A model generated the notes under the pieces. That model worked only from the letters and a program-made list of their open reading frames with translations, ran no database searches and was not told where the DNA came from. 64,000 nucleotides of DNA from Euborellia annulipes (Eukaryota > Arthropoda > Insecta > Dermaptera > Anisolabididae), in contig JAKCPI010000966.1 in NCBI GenBank assembly GCA_023213315.1, positions 62,001 to 126,000 of the forward strand, written 5' to 3'. Made by a program: the position numbers and the translations under genes. Position 1 is the stretch's first letter. The number at the start of each line of letters is the position of its first letter. Positions 1 through 12,112 of this stretch are shown here, piece by piece.

Positions 1-535
1 ACACGTTTTGAGGTCCCCTGAATGCAAAAAAAAGGTTTTCGCGACATGGTCTGCCTGTGGGTGTGTCTGTGAACAAAATATCTCAAGAACTAAAAGAGCT
101 TGGTTGAAATTTTATTGTTGTTGTATTGTGTGTTGTATTTAAGTTAGGCACCCCCCTGGGACGTGACCCGAAGCTTTTGAACAAAATCGGCCAAAGAGTA
201 CTAGTACTTTACTGATGCACTTTTTCAGTTTTTTTTTCGATTTTCTCAAAATTCGCTCCAACGATTTTTTTAAAATTCAAAAATCAATTATTTTTTAGAT
301 TCTCTTTAAAATGTACCGGGTATATTCTCCTTACCTAACTTAAATACCAGGTATAAAATTTCATCCTCGTAGCTCATTTCCTTCAACTAAGGATGATCCT
401 CTTGCCTTTTCTACTGTACATTTCCTTAAAGCTTAAAAACACACCCACCCACAGACATACAGGCAGAATAATTTGGGGGACCCACTCTTTTGGACCAGGA
501 GACCTCAAAACATGTATTTCCATGTTAGGTATGTC
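1..535. mobile_element. HINE-like repeat fragments, head to head
   Basis: Positions 1-329 match the body of the dominant hairpin-ended family in plus orientation (ACACGTTTTGAGGTCCCCTG, the GTACTAGTACTTTACTGATG block at 196-217, the TTTTTTAGATTCTC block). From about 330 the same family continues in minus orientation (CTCATTTCCTTC, then GGACCTC-like block) to 535. The left end is cut by the window edge. Confidence 0.75.
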
Positions 536-540
536 TTTGT

Positions 541-655
541 GGCTGGAAGTATTTCTAAGGCGGAATCAAAAAAAAATTTCCAAGACATATGCAACCAAAA
601 TTATTTATTGTCATTCTAGGCAGACGTTTCGGCCGACAAGTGGTAATTTTGAAAA
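541..655 (-). repeat. PLE-type terminal repeat fragment
   Basis: Contains GGCAGACGTTTCGGCCGAC (619-637). This is the minus-strand equivalent of the GGCCGAAACGTC half of the hammerhead-like PLE terminal repeats found elsewhere in the window. The other half of the core is missing. Confidence 0.45.
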
Positions 656-689
656 AAAAGAGAATTTTTTTTGACTCTCCCCGTTACTG

Positions 690-775
690 TATGCCTTTCA
701 TCAAAATCTCGACATCGAATTTTTCACATGCTCCCAATTCTTTCTCACTATAGGCCTACAATATATATATAGGCA
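690..775 (-). mobile_element. HINE-like 5' end fragment
   Basis: Minus-strand terminal segment (CATCAAAATCTCGACATCGA ... GAAAGTAA). It follows the PLE fragment and probably belongs to the same copy as 330-535, interrupted by it. Confidence 0.65.
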
Positions 776-3189
776 AAAGAAAGTAATACCAATATTAATA
801 ATAATTTTTAGAGTTACTTAGCGATCGGGCATTTTGAATTGGTAATTATATTTTGTAAAATATTTTTTATAGGTAGTAAGGGGGAGGTTCCACCTGGCGA
901 CGCATCTTTAGTTCTCTTGTTTTATTCTTGATCGTCTTGTACTTTTTAGGGGGAGGGATTAAGAAATATGAGTTGATTAGCGTGTCGGCTCACCTGGTCT
1001 CTTTGAGCGCGTGTTATTCTAATACGCATGTGCATTTATAGCAGCCCTGACTAGAGATGCGGGCACTAATACACGCGCCGGGACACGTGTCTGCCCGTCT
1101 GTCTCGGCATTCAGGGACAGCCCCTCTCCCCGTTTCCTTATTCACTCCACTCCTGTCTCTTCTTCTTTTTCTTCTCTTTTTAAAAAATACTAACCTATAT
1201 ATGAAGATTGCAATTGGATATTCGAACTAAAGGAGAAAGAGCGAATGAATGCTATGACATCTCCACTCCATTTTTGGTCTCTATGCTAAGGATGATGCTT
1301 AGAAGGTGGGCGAATGCATGTCGTTTTTCTAGTTAGTTATTGCAAAATATTAATGATAAACATCTTGTTTTTGTTTTGATGTTCATTGCAGTTGTTGTTT
1401 TTTTTCATCCTCATTATTGTCATTTCTTATTTTTATTGTAAAAAAATTTGATTTATAGTCTTTTACCAACAATTAAACTCATGCTCGTTATTAAATTTGA
1501 TGGATACCGGCAAGCGCTTCTTCCTAAGCTCCACCCATCCAAAAATCTTTTGTTCTTGATCTTGCTTAATATAAAAGATCCTAATGGTGGCATCTTTCGA
1601 CAGGTTCAAGGCCGCCGACTTTTTCTTCATCAATAAGATCCATTTATACAACGGCTTCTCACAAATTAGCCTGACTGACTAGATAACAAAATCTATCATC
1701 GTGTCAAAAATGAATTAAGTGTGTTAAGTAATGATGTAATAACAAGGATCCTACTAAACACAATTCTAAGAAACTAGATAAAAACAAATTTTCCCCGATC
1801 AAAACCTGAAATGCCTTGAATAAAATAAAAGAGAGTCGGTCTGTTCTATAATATATAAGCAAGCAGTATCTGGGTATCAGAACAATAGGGAAAAATTAAC
1901 AAAAAAACCTAAATTGACCAATTAATTCCTTTTTTTTTTGGCCCAGCTTATATGAGAACATTTTGTTTGGCAAATTATCCTTTCACAAAATCAATCATGA
2001 AGACCCATTCGAAAACTTAATTAACTGCAGCTACATGTATTTTCATGCTTTCTTACACTCGTCTAAGGCCACCAGCTTCCACATTTCATATTAGGAATTG
2101 AAAAAAAATTAAAAGAAATCAGAATAAAATTTATTACATCATGACAAGGGCAAATCTATGTGAATATAATCTTCACTGGATTCCAAAATATTAAATTTAT
2201 ATAACAAAAATTTGAATTTTAGATTAAAATTTAAAACAAAATTCTTCAATAATTGTAAAAGAAAAGACGAATGCCTATTAATCCTTTTATTACTCATAGC
2301 CTCCCACCTGGTGAGACTGTTAATGGCAACGATTAGTTACCTGAGCTAAGACCGCTTCGTTATTATGCCTTCCCCTCATCGGAATGTTTTGAACTTTGAT
2401 TTACTACCTCTTTCAGTCAGTTCTCTAATTTTTAAGCTGACCCACACCTCCATTGGTTAACTTGCTGGATGCTATTTTTTCCTCTTCTCCTTATGGCAGT
2501 CATTTTTCCTCAATTGCTACGATATGCCTAATTGATGCTCGGTGAGGGCACGTCGGTTGGGGAGGGGGGGGGGAGCGAAAGCCTCCCCGAAAATGACATC
2601 ATAGGATAATACATATGAATTAATTATTAATGTTTTTCTTCCAAAAAAAAAAAACTACTATAAATCTCCAGTGATAATACATTTTAAAAAACCTATAATG
2701 AAAGTTTTGCCCTTGAAAGAGTCTGGTCCGAGAAAAAAATGAGATAAATTTATATTATGTTTAATTTTGAAAGAATTTTCCTGAAATTTTGTCTTTAAAT
2801 AATTATAATAATAATATATATAGCCTACTGATATTTTTTTTTTTTTTTTTGTAATTGGAAGGGTAGAATCCCCCCTCCCCCCCCCCCCTCCCAGGAAAGA
2901 GCATATATTCCCCTTTTTAATATATTATATATACCGAGATATAAGAAAGATAAATAAAATAAGTCTTTAGCAACGTATCCCTCAAGCTTTCCACGGAATC
3001 CTGGGTTCGGATTAAGAAAAAGAGATCCTAATTCAACATTTATCTTCCAAAAAAATACCTAATTATATTACGAATTTTCAAATTGAATGTATGTCTTTTG
3101 GGCATTTTAGGCCTTGTAGACATTTAATCGATACAAATTATTTAAATACGATTTATATTTTGGGTCATATTTATTACTATACTATTTGG
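776..3189. other. No recognised gene or repeat
   Basis: AT-rich sequence with many homopolymers. A GC-richer block at about 985-1135 (GCGCGTGTTATT..., ACACGCGCCGGGACACGTGT) shows no convincing frame. A G-run at about 2563-2572 and a C-run at about 2872-2892 lie 300 bp apart, but I could not join them into terminal repeats. Confidence 0.5.
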
Positions 3190-3296
3190 TATTCAAATGA
3201 ATTAAATAAATTCATCGGAGTGCCTGGGATCCGAATCCGCGTCCCATGGCTTCCTTGACCTTTGTCAACAATTCTAACCTCTCAACCACAGGGGGA
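3190..3296 (-). repeat. SINE1 fragment (tRNA-related head)
   Basis: Contains the GGTATTCAAATGAATTAAATA core followed by CTGGGATCCGAATCCGCG, the minus-strand box B region of SINE1. The tail is missing. Confidence 0.55.
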
Positions 3297-3966
3297 GGGG
3301 GAGAATAAAAGCTTTAAATTTAATTTCATTACTGGAACACAAAAATAAATCTCTATATACACTATTATTTTTAATTTCCATTATTAGAAACAACCTGAAA
3401 TACCTTTAAAATAATTATAAGACTAATACGTATTTATATAAATTTTTTAAATTATTTTTTATGCTTATTTGTTAATTCACATAAATACCATAATAAATAT
3501 TTAATCTACATGATTTAAATCAACGTTTAAATTTAACGCTTCGAATCCGGTTTCTCTCGACAGGCCTTGTCTAGCTAGCCGTCTCATAATCTCACTTTAT
3601 TGATTTAATATTAACAGCTCTCTTTTACAGATAATGATTATGCTTTTGGGGAGAAAAAATTTTTTTTTTTTTAATTAAAATTTTATTATAGGGGCATCAA
3701 AAAGTGTATAAGTCACACTTCAGGTTGTTAGTAGCTATTTATAGAATACGTTTAAGGAATAATGAGACCATTTGAATTGTTAAACTTAATCGTTGATGAA
3801 ACAGCTATAATGGTTCGAGTGGAGTTAATGAGATGTCATGCTTGTGCGGAATAATCACTGAATTTCTAATGGCGCAATAAATGTTAAACGATAAAAATAT
3901 TCCCAGTTTCAATTGAAATAAATGGCCTCAGATGACGAAAAAGGGTCTTAAAAAAATATTTTCAAT
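3297..3966. other. No recognised feature
   Basis: AT-rich sequence with no persuasive frame or repeat match inside the window. The GC-richer segment at 3535-3590 is too short to interpret. Confidence 0.5.
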
Positions 3967-3977
3967 TCAGTGAATAT

Positions 3978-4270
3978 TTATTTAAATTCTCATCTAATTA
4001 TAGATAAATAAATAACACTAGGTTACGTTTCAACATGTTTTTATTTTTAGCTTATGCAAATTGCGACGGTTACACATCGTGTTCAGAACTATAACACTAA
4101 CTAAAGTTTAGTTTAGAAGATGATGTGGTAACGTCGAAATGTCCATAAACTAAAAATAAAAACCTTTTGAAATTTAACCTAGTGTTATTTATTTATCTAT
4201 AACTAGATGAGAATTTAATTAAATTTAACACTGTTTCTATTAGTGCCTACGGTGAATTCTTTTGATTATA
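3978..4270. mobile_element. Foldback PLE-like insertion with 11-bp TSD
   Basis: Two inverted arms (TTAAATTCTCATCTAATTAT at 3982 onward; inverse ending about 4219) each carry TAACACTAGGTT and a TTTTTATTTTTAG block. Between them lie degenerate hammerhead-like motifs (GAAGATGATGTG...ACGTCGAAATG at 4118-4142). A one-sided tail of about 50 bp follows the right arm. The whole is flanked by TCAGTGAATAT at 3967-3977 and 4271-4281, an 11-bp target duplication. The layout matches the 13081 and 33397 insertions. Confidence 0.7.
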
Positions 4271-4569
4271 TCAGTGAATATATTTGTTCTAAAAAAAATC
4301 ATCATTGGAATATGGAAAAAACTTTTAGCAACCTTCTAGAAAACATTAAACAGCTAATCACGAATCCTCCAAGACTGGTTTTGGTGTTATAAATCCACTT
4401 TGAATTAGAGCCAGATTTCAATAATGTGATCTTTATAAAAGTATCATTAAAGTAATTTGTGGAGATTTCTAATTGAATAGACGACATTAAGGTGTATAAA
4501 TAGATTATTTAACCAAATTAAAACTTGTTAAATTAATTTTTAATCAGCTGAGAAAATATGGATTCAAAT

Positions 4570-4810
4570 CTGGCTTGCTACGAAAGATTCGTTGTTCTTC
4601 TTATGTCCTCGCGTTATTCCCGCGAAGCGGGGTCGACGGATCTCACTTTGTTCTCCAACCCTAACATGCCGAGGAGGAGAGAGCAGGCCGGCCAGTCGCA
4701 CGGTCTTGACGCCTGTTGAAAGGAGGAAGAAAGAGATACATACAAAGAACATCAAGAACTGCCTGTCTCAGCTCGGGCAGCTCGTGGGCCCTGAGCAAAA
4801 CGATAAAAAA
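4570..4810 (-). repeat. SINE-like family 3 copy
   Basis: On the minus strand this reads GCTCAGGGCCCACGAGCTGC..., a TCAACAGGCGTCAAGACCGT block and a CCGACCCCGCTTCGCGGGAA block. The same order of blocks occurs at 10063-10300 and 30141-30380. Apparent open frames on both strands are by-products of its GC-rich sequence. The promoter type is unclear. Confidence 0.65.
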
Positions 4811-5309
4811 AAAACGTTGTTAAAGTCCTGAAATAAGAAAGTGGGAAATAACACCAATTCGGTTCGTTTAAACCATAGAGCCATTTTTAAAATTAAAGTC
4901 AATCCATATTACGGAGAATTCACTTGTTCTCTGATGAAAATCAATAATCAATGAATTAATTCACTATTTCATTTATATTCATGTATTCCATTTTCATTTA
5001 TTGTATACTAAATACTAGTTTAGTTGTTGTTAAATACCTCAAATCAATAAAATTAATTTAATACCCACATTTTCTAGTAGGCTTAACTTCCGAGGGTAAC
5101 GGTCACACTTTTTATCGGTCTTTGGTGCCTTTTTATAGCATCTGCCATTGTTTGTTTGCTTTCTCTATCTATTATAATTATTATCACAATATTTTTTTTT
5201 TAAACTAATTTCGGTTACTAAGGCCATTTAGGGGTTTGACTTTATTATATAAATTTTTACAATACATTATATCTGGGGAGGTTTCACATTCTGCTTTCAT
5301 CACTCTGTA
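4811..5309. other. No recognised feature
   Basis: AT-rich, no convincing coding or repeat signal. Confidence 0.5.
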
Positions 5310-5808
5310 TGTGTTTTAAGCATGAAGGTATTGAGCTACGAAGTTGAAACTTTATATTTAAATTAGACAACCCCCCCCCCTTCCAGAAGCGTGAAAATAA
5401 ACTTTTAATCAAAATCGGCAAAGAGTACTAGTTCTTTACTTATGTACTTTTTCAGTTTTTTAGATTTTCTCAAAATTCGTTTTAACGATTTTGATTAAAA
5501 TTCAAAAATCAATTATTTTTGAGAAGCCCTTTAAAATGTATATTCTCATTTTGGTATTGAAATTTTATGAAGCACACTTTACTATTGTACTTCATTGGAA
5601 AGATAGGGGAAATTGTTACCATGGTAACAAAATATAAATATTTTTCTGTTTATAAATTTTATATTTTGAATTCATATGTACGATACTGTCGAAAACTAAA
5701 TGTATGTCAACACGAAAAATCTGGTGTGGCAAGCACAGAACACAACTTTCGATTACCGAAGGAAAGAGAAAGTTGTGAGCTGTGTGACCAGTCACATCAG
5801 ATTTCTAT
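5310..5808 (+). mobile_element. HINE-like repeat, 3' part
   Basis: Starts in the AAGCATGAAGGTATTGAGCT block. It runs through the CATGGTAACAAAATATAAAT block to a 3' hairpin (5719-5808: TCTGGTGTGGCAAGCACAG ... CCAGTCACATCAGATTT). Confidence 0.75.
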
Positions 5809-5819
5809 TTATTTTTAAT

Positions 5820-6146
5820 TTTTACTTTCTCTTACCTATAATATAAAGTATTGGATTTATATCAAAAATTCGATGTCGAGATTTTGAAGGATATACACGT
5901 TACCCCTTAGTCAAAAAAAGAGGTTTTCGCAACGTTGTCTGTCGGTGTGTGTGTGTATATGTCTGTGAACAAAATGTCTCAAGAACGAAAAGAGCTACAA
6001 GGTTGAAATTTTATATTTAAGTTAGACACCCCTCTAAGGCGTGAAAATAAGCTTTTGAACAAAATCATTACTAATACTCTGGAGTGACAAGCACAGAACA
6101 CAAGTTTTGAGCTGTGTGGCCAGTCATACCAAATTTTTCTTCTTAA
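5820..6146 (+). mobile_element. HINE-like repeat, internally deleted
   Basis: Complete 5' end (TTTTTACTTTCTCTTACCTA at 5820) with a GT microsatellite at 5945-5960. It jumps from the AAGCTTTTGAACAAAATC block to a decayed 3' hairpin (about 6075-6146). It lies directly behind the 5310-5808 copy, so two copies are in tandem. Confidence 0.75.
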
Positions 6147-6889
6147 TATAATTATGTTCTAACTGACAAAAAGTAAATAGAATCAAAATTTATACATTTA
6201 TCGTCACCATTTTTGTGCTTAAATAGTTCTTTGGAACATGATTAATTATTATTTAGAAAGAAAACACAATTTTGTCCTAGTTATCGGTATTTTGTCCATC
6301 GTCATATGAAATAAGTGAGAGGGGAGAGAGATCCGGTAGTCCATTGACGGATTAATAGATAGAGACATGTTCAAGTCCAAGACCAAGGAGGGAGACAAGG
6401 AGACCAGGAGTAAGTTGGAGCAAGGAGCAAAGGAGAGGAGCCCGCATGGGTGTAGAGGCGTCGGAGGGTTGGCCAGGTACTCAGGCAGCAGGCAGGTAGG
6501 TAGGTAGGTGGCAAGGTGCTGTTGGCACGCGACAGCACACGGGTCATTTCCATAGATACGGGTACAGGTGCGCGTGCGGGGCACGCGTCGCTCCACTCTC
6601 CCCGCCCACTACCTGTGCGCTCTACCTACTCGCTTTGCCGCTCACCGATTCTCAATACCATTAGCCTATATATAAATATACTTATTTATATACTGACTAT
6701 TATTCAATTTCAACCGTCGTTCCATGTCTGCACATTTTTTTCTTACACTATTCTCTTTCTCTTTCTTAATTATAGTATATAATTTTTTTTTTTTTTTTCC
6801 TTAAAAATTACTTTGTTTCTTTATTTCTTCAAAAAGATATTGATTAAATAATTGTTCAATATCTTCAATAGAAATATTCGATCATTTAT
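6147..6889. other. GC-richer block, no identified gene
   Basis: The part at 6330-6650 is much GC-richer than its surroundings (GGAGACAAGGAGACCAGGAG, a GTAGGTAGGTAGGT repeat, GCGCGTGCGGGGCACGCG). Open frames exist on both strands but none has a persuasive start, motif or exon border. It could be a promoter or an old insertion. Confidence 0.3.
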
Positions 6890-7668
6890 TTATTTATTTT
6901 GTTTTTTTTTTCGGCATCTGAGGCCATTTTTGATTGATATCCAATTCAATTTTTTTCAACTATTTCTCCTGCCACGGGATTTTAAATGTTGGCTGCTTGA
7001 AATAAACAAGTTATTTTTCAAAATTTTAATCTCATATTTGGATATTTTTACATAATAGAAAATCCTAAATAAATACAAAATTTCATAAGAATTGGAAATT
7101 TTTTTTTTAAATGTGTAAAAAGTTCCAAAGGGGACCGGGGACCCCCTTTTGAATCGAAATTAACATGCAAATCCCCATATGAATTTAATTTAACATTGGC
7201 TCTATGGAAGGAAGAGCCGGAAAATGAATTTGAAAAATCTGAAATAGGTCCTACATCACCTACATAAGTAAAGTGTACTTCCAAAAAATTTCACCAAAAA
7301 TTTTACTGATAAACTTTTTAAAGAGCATCTAAAAATTAATTGATTTATGAATTTTATTCAAAATCGTTAGAGCAAATTTTGAGAAATTAAAAAACTGAAA
7401 AAGTTTATCACTAAAATAGTAGTAGACTACTTTTTGAAGGGTTTTGTTCAAAAGCTTATTTTCACGCCTCGTAGCTCATTTCCTTCTTGTTTAAAATTGT
7501 ATACACACACAGACACACAGCCTGACACCATACACAGACCAATTTGTGGGGCCCTTTTTTTCCACTTTGTACCTCAAAACATGTCTTTCCATTAAAATGT
7601 CCACATCGAATTTTTAACATGCTCCCAATATTTTCTATATATTACTTATATAGGTAAGAGAAAGTAAA
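6890..7668 (-). mobile_element. HINE-like repeat, long variant
   Basis: Minus-strand copy ending in GGTAAGAGAAAGTAAAAA at 7650-7667. It includes the extra internal segment (AAATGTTGGCTGCTTGAAAT, ACCCCCTTTTGAATCGAAAT) found in the 39645 and 45222 copies. The 3' hairpin is lost. Confidence 0.75.
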
Positions 7669-9643
7669 AATTGTGATAAACATTCAGAGACAAATCAAAA
7701 CTCAGCTGTCTGTTTCTCTCTCGCTCCGCTTATACTCGACTACTTCACTAGATCAGACTCATTTACTGCCAAACTTGAAGTGTTTACTCAAAGTGCTTAA
7801 AGAAGTTTTCACTTCAAAAATTTATTTTTATATAGGCCTCCCGGTAAATTTATTTCTTGCCTCTCGGATTGACTTAAAGGCTAGCGCCTGGTGCTTAGGC
7901 AACCCATTCACTTGTTTTATTAGCAAACGTTCTCATTTAACCCATTCGAATAATTAAATAAATTCGCTGTTTTTAAACCATATATATCATCATGTCTTGT
8001 TAACAAGATTTGTGTTAAAAAAATAACAGTTTTGCGGGAATTGAATATATAACTCTCTTAAGGGAGCCGCGAGCCTTTTTCGGACAATCAATAGGTAATA
8101 ACATTCATTATTAAATTTTATTTACTTCAAAAAAAGTCAATTTATTATAATGGTAAACCCTCTTTAAAAAAAATAGGATAATTTATATTCCGATAAAATT
8201 ATTAAAAGAAACGTAAGTGAACAACCTTGAAAAGCGATTGAGGGAATCTGCATTCTTTCACCGAAAAAGGAAAGAAAATCACAAGAGAATAGGAGAGAAA
8301 TTATTTAAAAAAAGAAAACGAACGAAAATAAAAGAAGTAAAAAAAGAGAGACAAACGATTGATTCTCTAGGAAAGGATCGAGTGAGGAATTTCAAAAAGA
8401 AATCATAAACATTACAATAACAACAACTTCTTTGTTTGTGATGGGAAAAAATACAGACCTAATTACAAAAATATCCAAATAAATAAATTTAAAGAAAAAT
8501 AACTCTATTAAAATAAAAAAATAAATTAATTTTATTAAATAAATATATAATAAAGTACTAAATAATTATTTTATATTACTCATTTACAATTTTAATAAAT
8601 CTAAATTATGTAAATTTATCATATAATCCTTAATAATAATATTTTTTAATGCTCAGTTTTATTAATATATGGTAGATAAATATTTTTTTTTTTAATTATT
8701 AATGAATTTTTTTTAGGTAGATATAATAAATAAATGAAAAAATGTAGATTATACTAAAATTATATAATAGATCTAATAATATCAATAACAAATTGATCCC
8801 AGTGGGGGGTCAATGGGCAGACCACCTTTGAAAAAATGAAAAACGTTTATATTACAAAAATATAAAGAGCTGGGTTACTCAGTACTCTTAAAAGTAAAAG
8901 TAGTCCTTTGTTACTAAAATTTTCAGTATTTCTTCACTTGTTAAAAAAAATACTGGGCTTCGGCATAATCAAGAAGAGAGCGCCATGGCATCTGATCCCC
9001 AATTCTTTTTGTTTCTCTGTTCATGTAGTCTTTATGCATATTGTCCGCCTCCCTGTTGACATGTTTGCCCCTCTCCTGCCCCTTCACTAAAAAAGCTAGT
9101 GCCTTTACTGCCCTCCCCTCTCACCCATGCCTTTTTTGACCACTGCTACTGAATATTTGAACATAATGAAAGTAAAGAATTTTTGTTTCATCAAGGACAA
9201 TACTTAGACTTTTGAAAAGTACCAGTATTGGGGGAGTAGAGAAATATACTCGGTACCGGATACTTCCAATACCCCAAAAGAATTGCGACAGTTTAACTGA
9301 TTCGTGATAAAATTAAACTAGTATATCTAACAAAGCTGTGAGTGTTATTCATTGGCGAGGCCAATCATCCCATGGCCCCCGGGAATCGAACCCAGGATCT
9401 CCAGCCTTTCCAGGGCATAGGCGTGCTGTCCATTGCATTAAATTTAAATGAAACTAGTTTACTTAATAACCTACATTTTCGTAAAAAATTTGCGGGGAGT
9501 GTTAAATCTGTGTTTCTCAGTTTGTAATTCAAACTCATAATAGACCTATTAATAGAATCCTCTTGAATAATTATAAAGACTATTTACTTCAATCTAGCTT
9601 TAACATATTAGACAACCTAAAAAAAAAAAAAAATTGACAAAAT
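7669..9643. other. No recognised gene
   Basis: AT-rich with A/K-rich low-complexity sequence (8217-8405). A CAGTGGGGGGTC block at 8801 and a minus-strand CAGTGGTCAAAAAAGG at about 9133-9150 resemble hAT ends, but their flanks do not match. Confidence 0.4.
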
Positions 9644-9657
9644 AACTTATTTATTTA

Positions 9658-9920
9658 CCCTCGGGGCTTGGTGTAGAGGTTAGCGTGCTAACCTCGTATA
9701 CCAAACGTCGCGGGTTCGGACCCCAGGCAGCCCGATGATTTTATTTAAGGCATTTGGATACCAAATGGCTTAAATAAGAATGCCTGGATCCCAATATAGA
9801 TAAATTCATAAATAACGGTTATCGTCAAAGTTTTATATGGCCTAAGTTGCTGAAAAAACTGTGTGAATGTGAGTGTGAATGAGAAAAAAGTATGAATGTT
9901 TAAAAAAAAAAAAAAAAAAA
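9658..9920 (+). repeat. SINE1, full length, tRNA-derived
   Basis: Head with RNA polymerase III boxes: box A TGGTGTAGAGGTTAGCG (9670-9686) and box B GGGTTCGGACCCC (9712-9724). The central palindrome CATTTGGATACCAAATG follows, then a GTGTGAATGTGAGTGTGAAT tract and an A-tail (9902-9920). Near-identical flanks ACTTATTTATTTAC at 9644-9657 and 9921 onward are the target duplication. Confidence 0.88.
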
Positions 9921-10062
9921 ACTTATTTATTTATTTACAATTACAATCAATCAATAGATAGAAAAGTATTATTCTTACCCAATCAAGTGCTCACGCTTAC
10001 TGAATAATTTGATAGGCAGCCAAGCGCTATCCTGAATTAGGTTGACTTGTAACTCTTATATC

Positions 10063-10300
10063 TATGCTCAGGGGCCCACATCTTGTGGGTACGTGGATGG
10101 CGACCACGAGCTACCCGAGCTGGGACTGGCAGTTCTGTTCTTTACATGTCTGTCCCTTCGTTCTATATTTTCAACAGGCGTCAGACCGTTCGAGGGGCCG
10201 GCCTGTTCTATTCTTCCGGTCGCCCCATTATACCCCATTCCGCCGACCCCGCAATGGGAATAAGGCCAGGAAAGAAGAAGACGAAGGAGTTTCTCTTATG
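10063..10300 (+). repeat. SINE-like family 3 copy
   Basis: GCTCAGGGGCCCACATCTTG at the head, then CCCGAGCTGGGACTGGC, a TCAACAGGCGTCAGACCG block and a CCGCCGACCCCGCAATGGGA block. Three overlapping open frames here are not genes, because the same sequence recurs interspersed in the window. The family resembles a SINE in size (about 240 bp) but has no certain box A or B. Confidence 0.65.
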
Positions 10301-11607
10301 TCTTATTTTCTCTTTCCATCGGGCAACGTGTTGATATTTTTCATAGTAATATGAATATTTATGGTTTTTATGGTAATCAAATAAAAACTAATTAAATATT
10401 TTCCAAACTGAGAGAAGTTAAATCATTTTTTTACATCTATGATTTTTAATAAGTGTAAAATATTTTTATTTCGCTTTTTAATTTATTTAAATTCTTCTGC
10501 CCTTGCTAATAAATAATAAATAGAATCTCAATTTATTACCAAGAAAATAAATTCTGATAAATAAATAGCCAGTCAATTGATATTCCTGCAGTGGAGAAAA
10601 CATTCTTTTTTTTCTGTTTGTTGCCAAGTGCCAAAAATCAGATTTAGAAAAAAAACAACGTATTCACACTACTAACAAGGCTATAAAATTCATACGTGTC
10701 TTTTGTGTATTTCCGGGTCCACGAGGACATGCAAAGCCATTTAATTAAAGACTCTTTTTCGAAAAACAAAATTTACTTCCAAATGTGTGAAGATTAAAAG
10801 AAAATAAATTAAATGGATTATGAGTGCTAGGGGTCAAACCTTCCCCCCATTTGAATAAAAGTTGATTCAAACACTATTATAAAAAATAGCCTACTAATAC
10901 GATTTGAATTTCTCAAAAAACTCACCCCGGGTCCATTCTCCTTTTATTATCAGGACAGTTTTTCTTTTACGCGGCTTACGATAGAGTGAATTGTCAGAAA
11001 ACGTCGGGTAACAAAAAGGAGCAGTAACAAAAATGCGTTATAGCGCCCGAGAGCCGTCGGAGAAAGGCGAGGTTAGCCGAAGCCTTGGTGAGCCCCCCCC
11101 CCCCTCCTCACCACCTCTAGAGAATTCCCTTTCTCTCTATCTTTTTCTATTTTATTTAAAAAAAAAATTATTTATTTTTAAAACAAATAATTATTTTTAA
11201 ATAATATTCATATTAAATTATATTCGGGGTTGAAGAAAAGGCGTGAAGAACTTGGTTCCTGGCGGGATCTCACGACTCCAAACGTTTCCTTTTTTTTTTT
11301 TTTAATTTTATTTTTTAGTCGTTTTTTTATTTCTTCGGCCATTTATACTTATCACAACTATAAACAGTTGGTTAATTTTGAAGAATTATTCTTACAGTTT
11401 TAAGCTCTTAAATTATTTTTGCAGTTTTTTCTACTTTAAAAACCATTTGGTCCACCTACTCACTCTTCTGATGACATTCAATATTTTTATATGAATATAT
11501 GAATATAAATTCTAATAACAAATTATAAACTGTCAAAGGTTAAACCCCCTTCAAGAAAGGATAATAAGTCACAAGCATTCAAAGATATTCATAAAATATT
11601 TTTTTTA
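10301..11607. other. No recognised gene
   Basis: AT-rich. A GC-richer stretch at about 11030-11130 (GCGCCCGAGAGCCGTCGGAG) ends in a C-run and gives no usable frame. Confidence 0.45.
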
Positions 11608-12014
11608 TTTTATATTGCATCGGAGACTATAAAGACATATGTTTCATTGTTAATTAATAAATATATTTTCTTGTTAAATTTTTTTTTTTTTTTTTTTTTA
11701 TTTTTAAAAACATTCACACTTTTTCTCATTCACACTCACACTCACACACACATTCACACTGTCTTGTTCGGCAGCTAGGCAAGATAAGACATTCCTACGG
11801 TAACATCGTTACTTATAAATTTTACATATTAGGAAGTCCAGGCATTGTCGGATACTTAAGCCATCTGGATCCAGATGGCAAATAAAAACATCGGATACCG
11901 AAGCGAACCGAGAAAGTTGTGATATGCGCCAGTCACCAATTTTTTTATATTGCATCGGAGACTATAAAGACGTATTTTCATTGTTAATTAATAAATATAT
12001 TTTCTTGTTAAATT
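11608..12014. repeat. 72-bp direct repeats flanking a SINE1 remnant
   Basis: The segment TTTTATATTGCATCGGAGAC ... TTTTCTTGTTAAATT occurs at 11608-11680 and again at 11943-12014, with a one-base length difference and a few substitutions. Between them is a minus-strand SINE1 remnant and a short HINE-like 3' tail (about 11905-11942: GAGAAAGTTGTGATATGCGCCAGTC). Confidence 0.75.
11681..11905 (-). repeat. SINE1, truncated head
   Basis: Starts with a T-run (A-tail of the minus strand). The CACACTCACACTCACACACA tract and the SINE1 central block (CATCTGGATCCAGATGGC) follow. The tRNA-like head is missing. Confidence 0.7.
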
Positions 12015-12059
12015 GAAATAATATATAAACAAGCACGTTTTGAAATTTTTATTTTTAAC

Positions 12060-12112
12060 AGTATGAGTTCGTGGATGACATACACAAGTTACCCGAGCTA
12101 AGAGATTTCTTC
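12060..12112 (+). repeat. SINE-like family 3 fragment
   Basis: GTTCGTGGATGACATACACAAG then TTACCCGAGCTAAG match the head of family 3. Confidence 0.4.

Noticed and set aside
2563..2892. G-run and C-run as terminal inverted repeats
   Set aside because: Only the homopolymers match; adjoining bases and flanks show no symmetry.
6249..6596. 115-codon minus-strand frame rich in Leu and Pro
   Set aside because: It is a by-product of a GC-richer low-stop block. Overlapping frames exist on both strands, with no exon borders or recognised motif.
8801..9150. Possible hAT element with CAGTGG ends
   Set aside because: Flanking 8-mers do not match and the ends pair only over a few bases.
9658..9760. Functional tRNA gene suggested by box A and box B
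   Set aside because: The sequence is a SINE head: no complete cloverleaf or acceptor stem, followed by the repeat body and A-tail, with the same head in several other copies.
10042..10354. Three overlapping plus-strand open frames
   Set aside because: They lie in SINE-like family 3, recur at 30.1 kb in altered frames, and have no coding signature.
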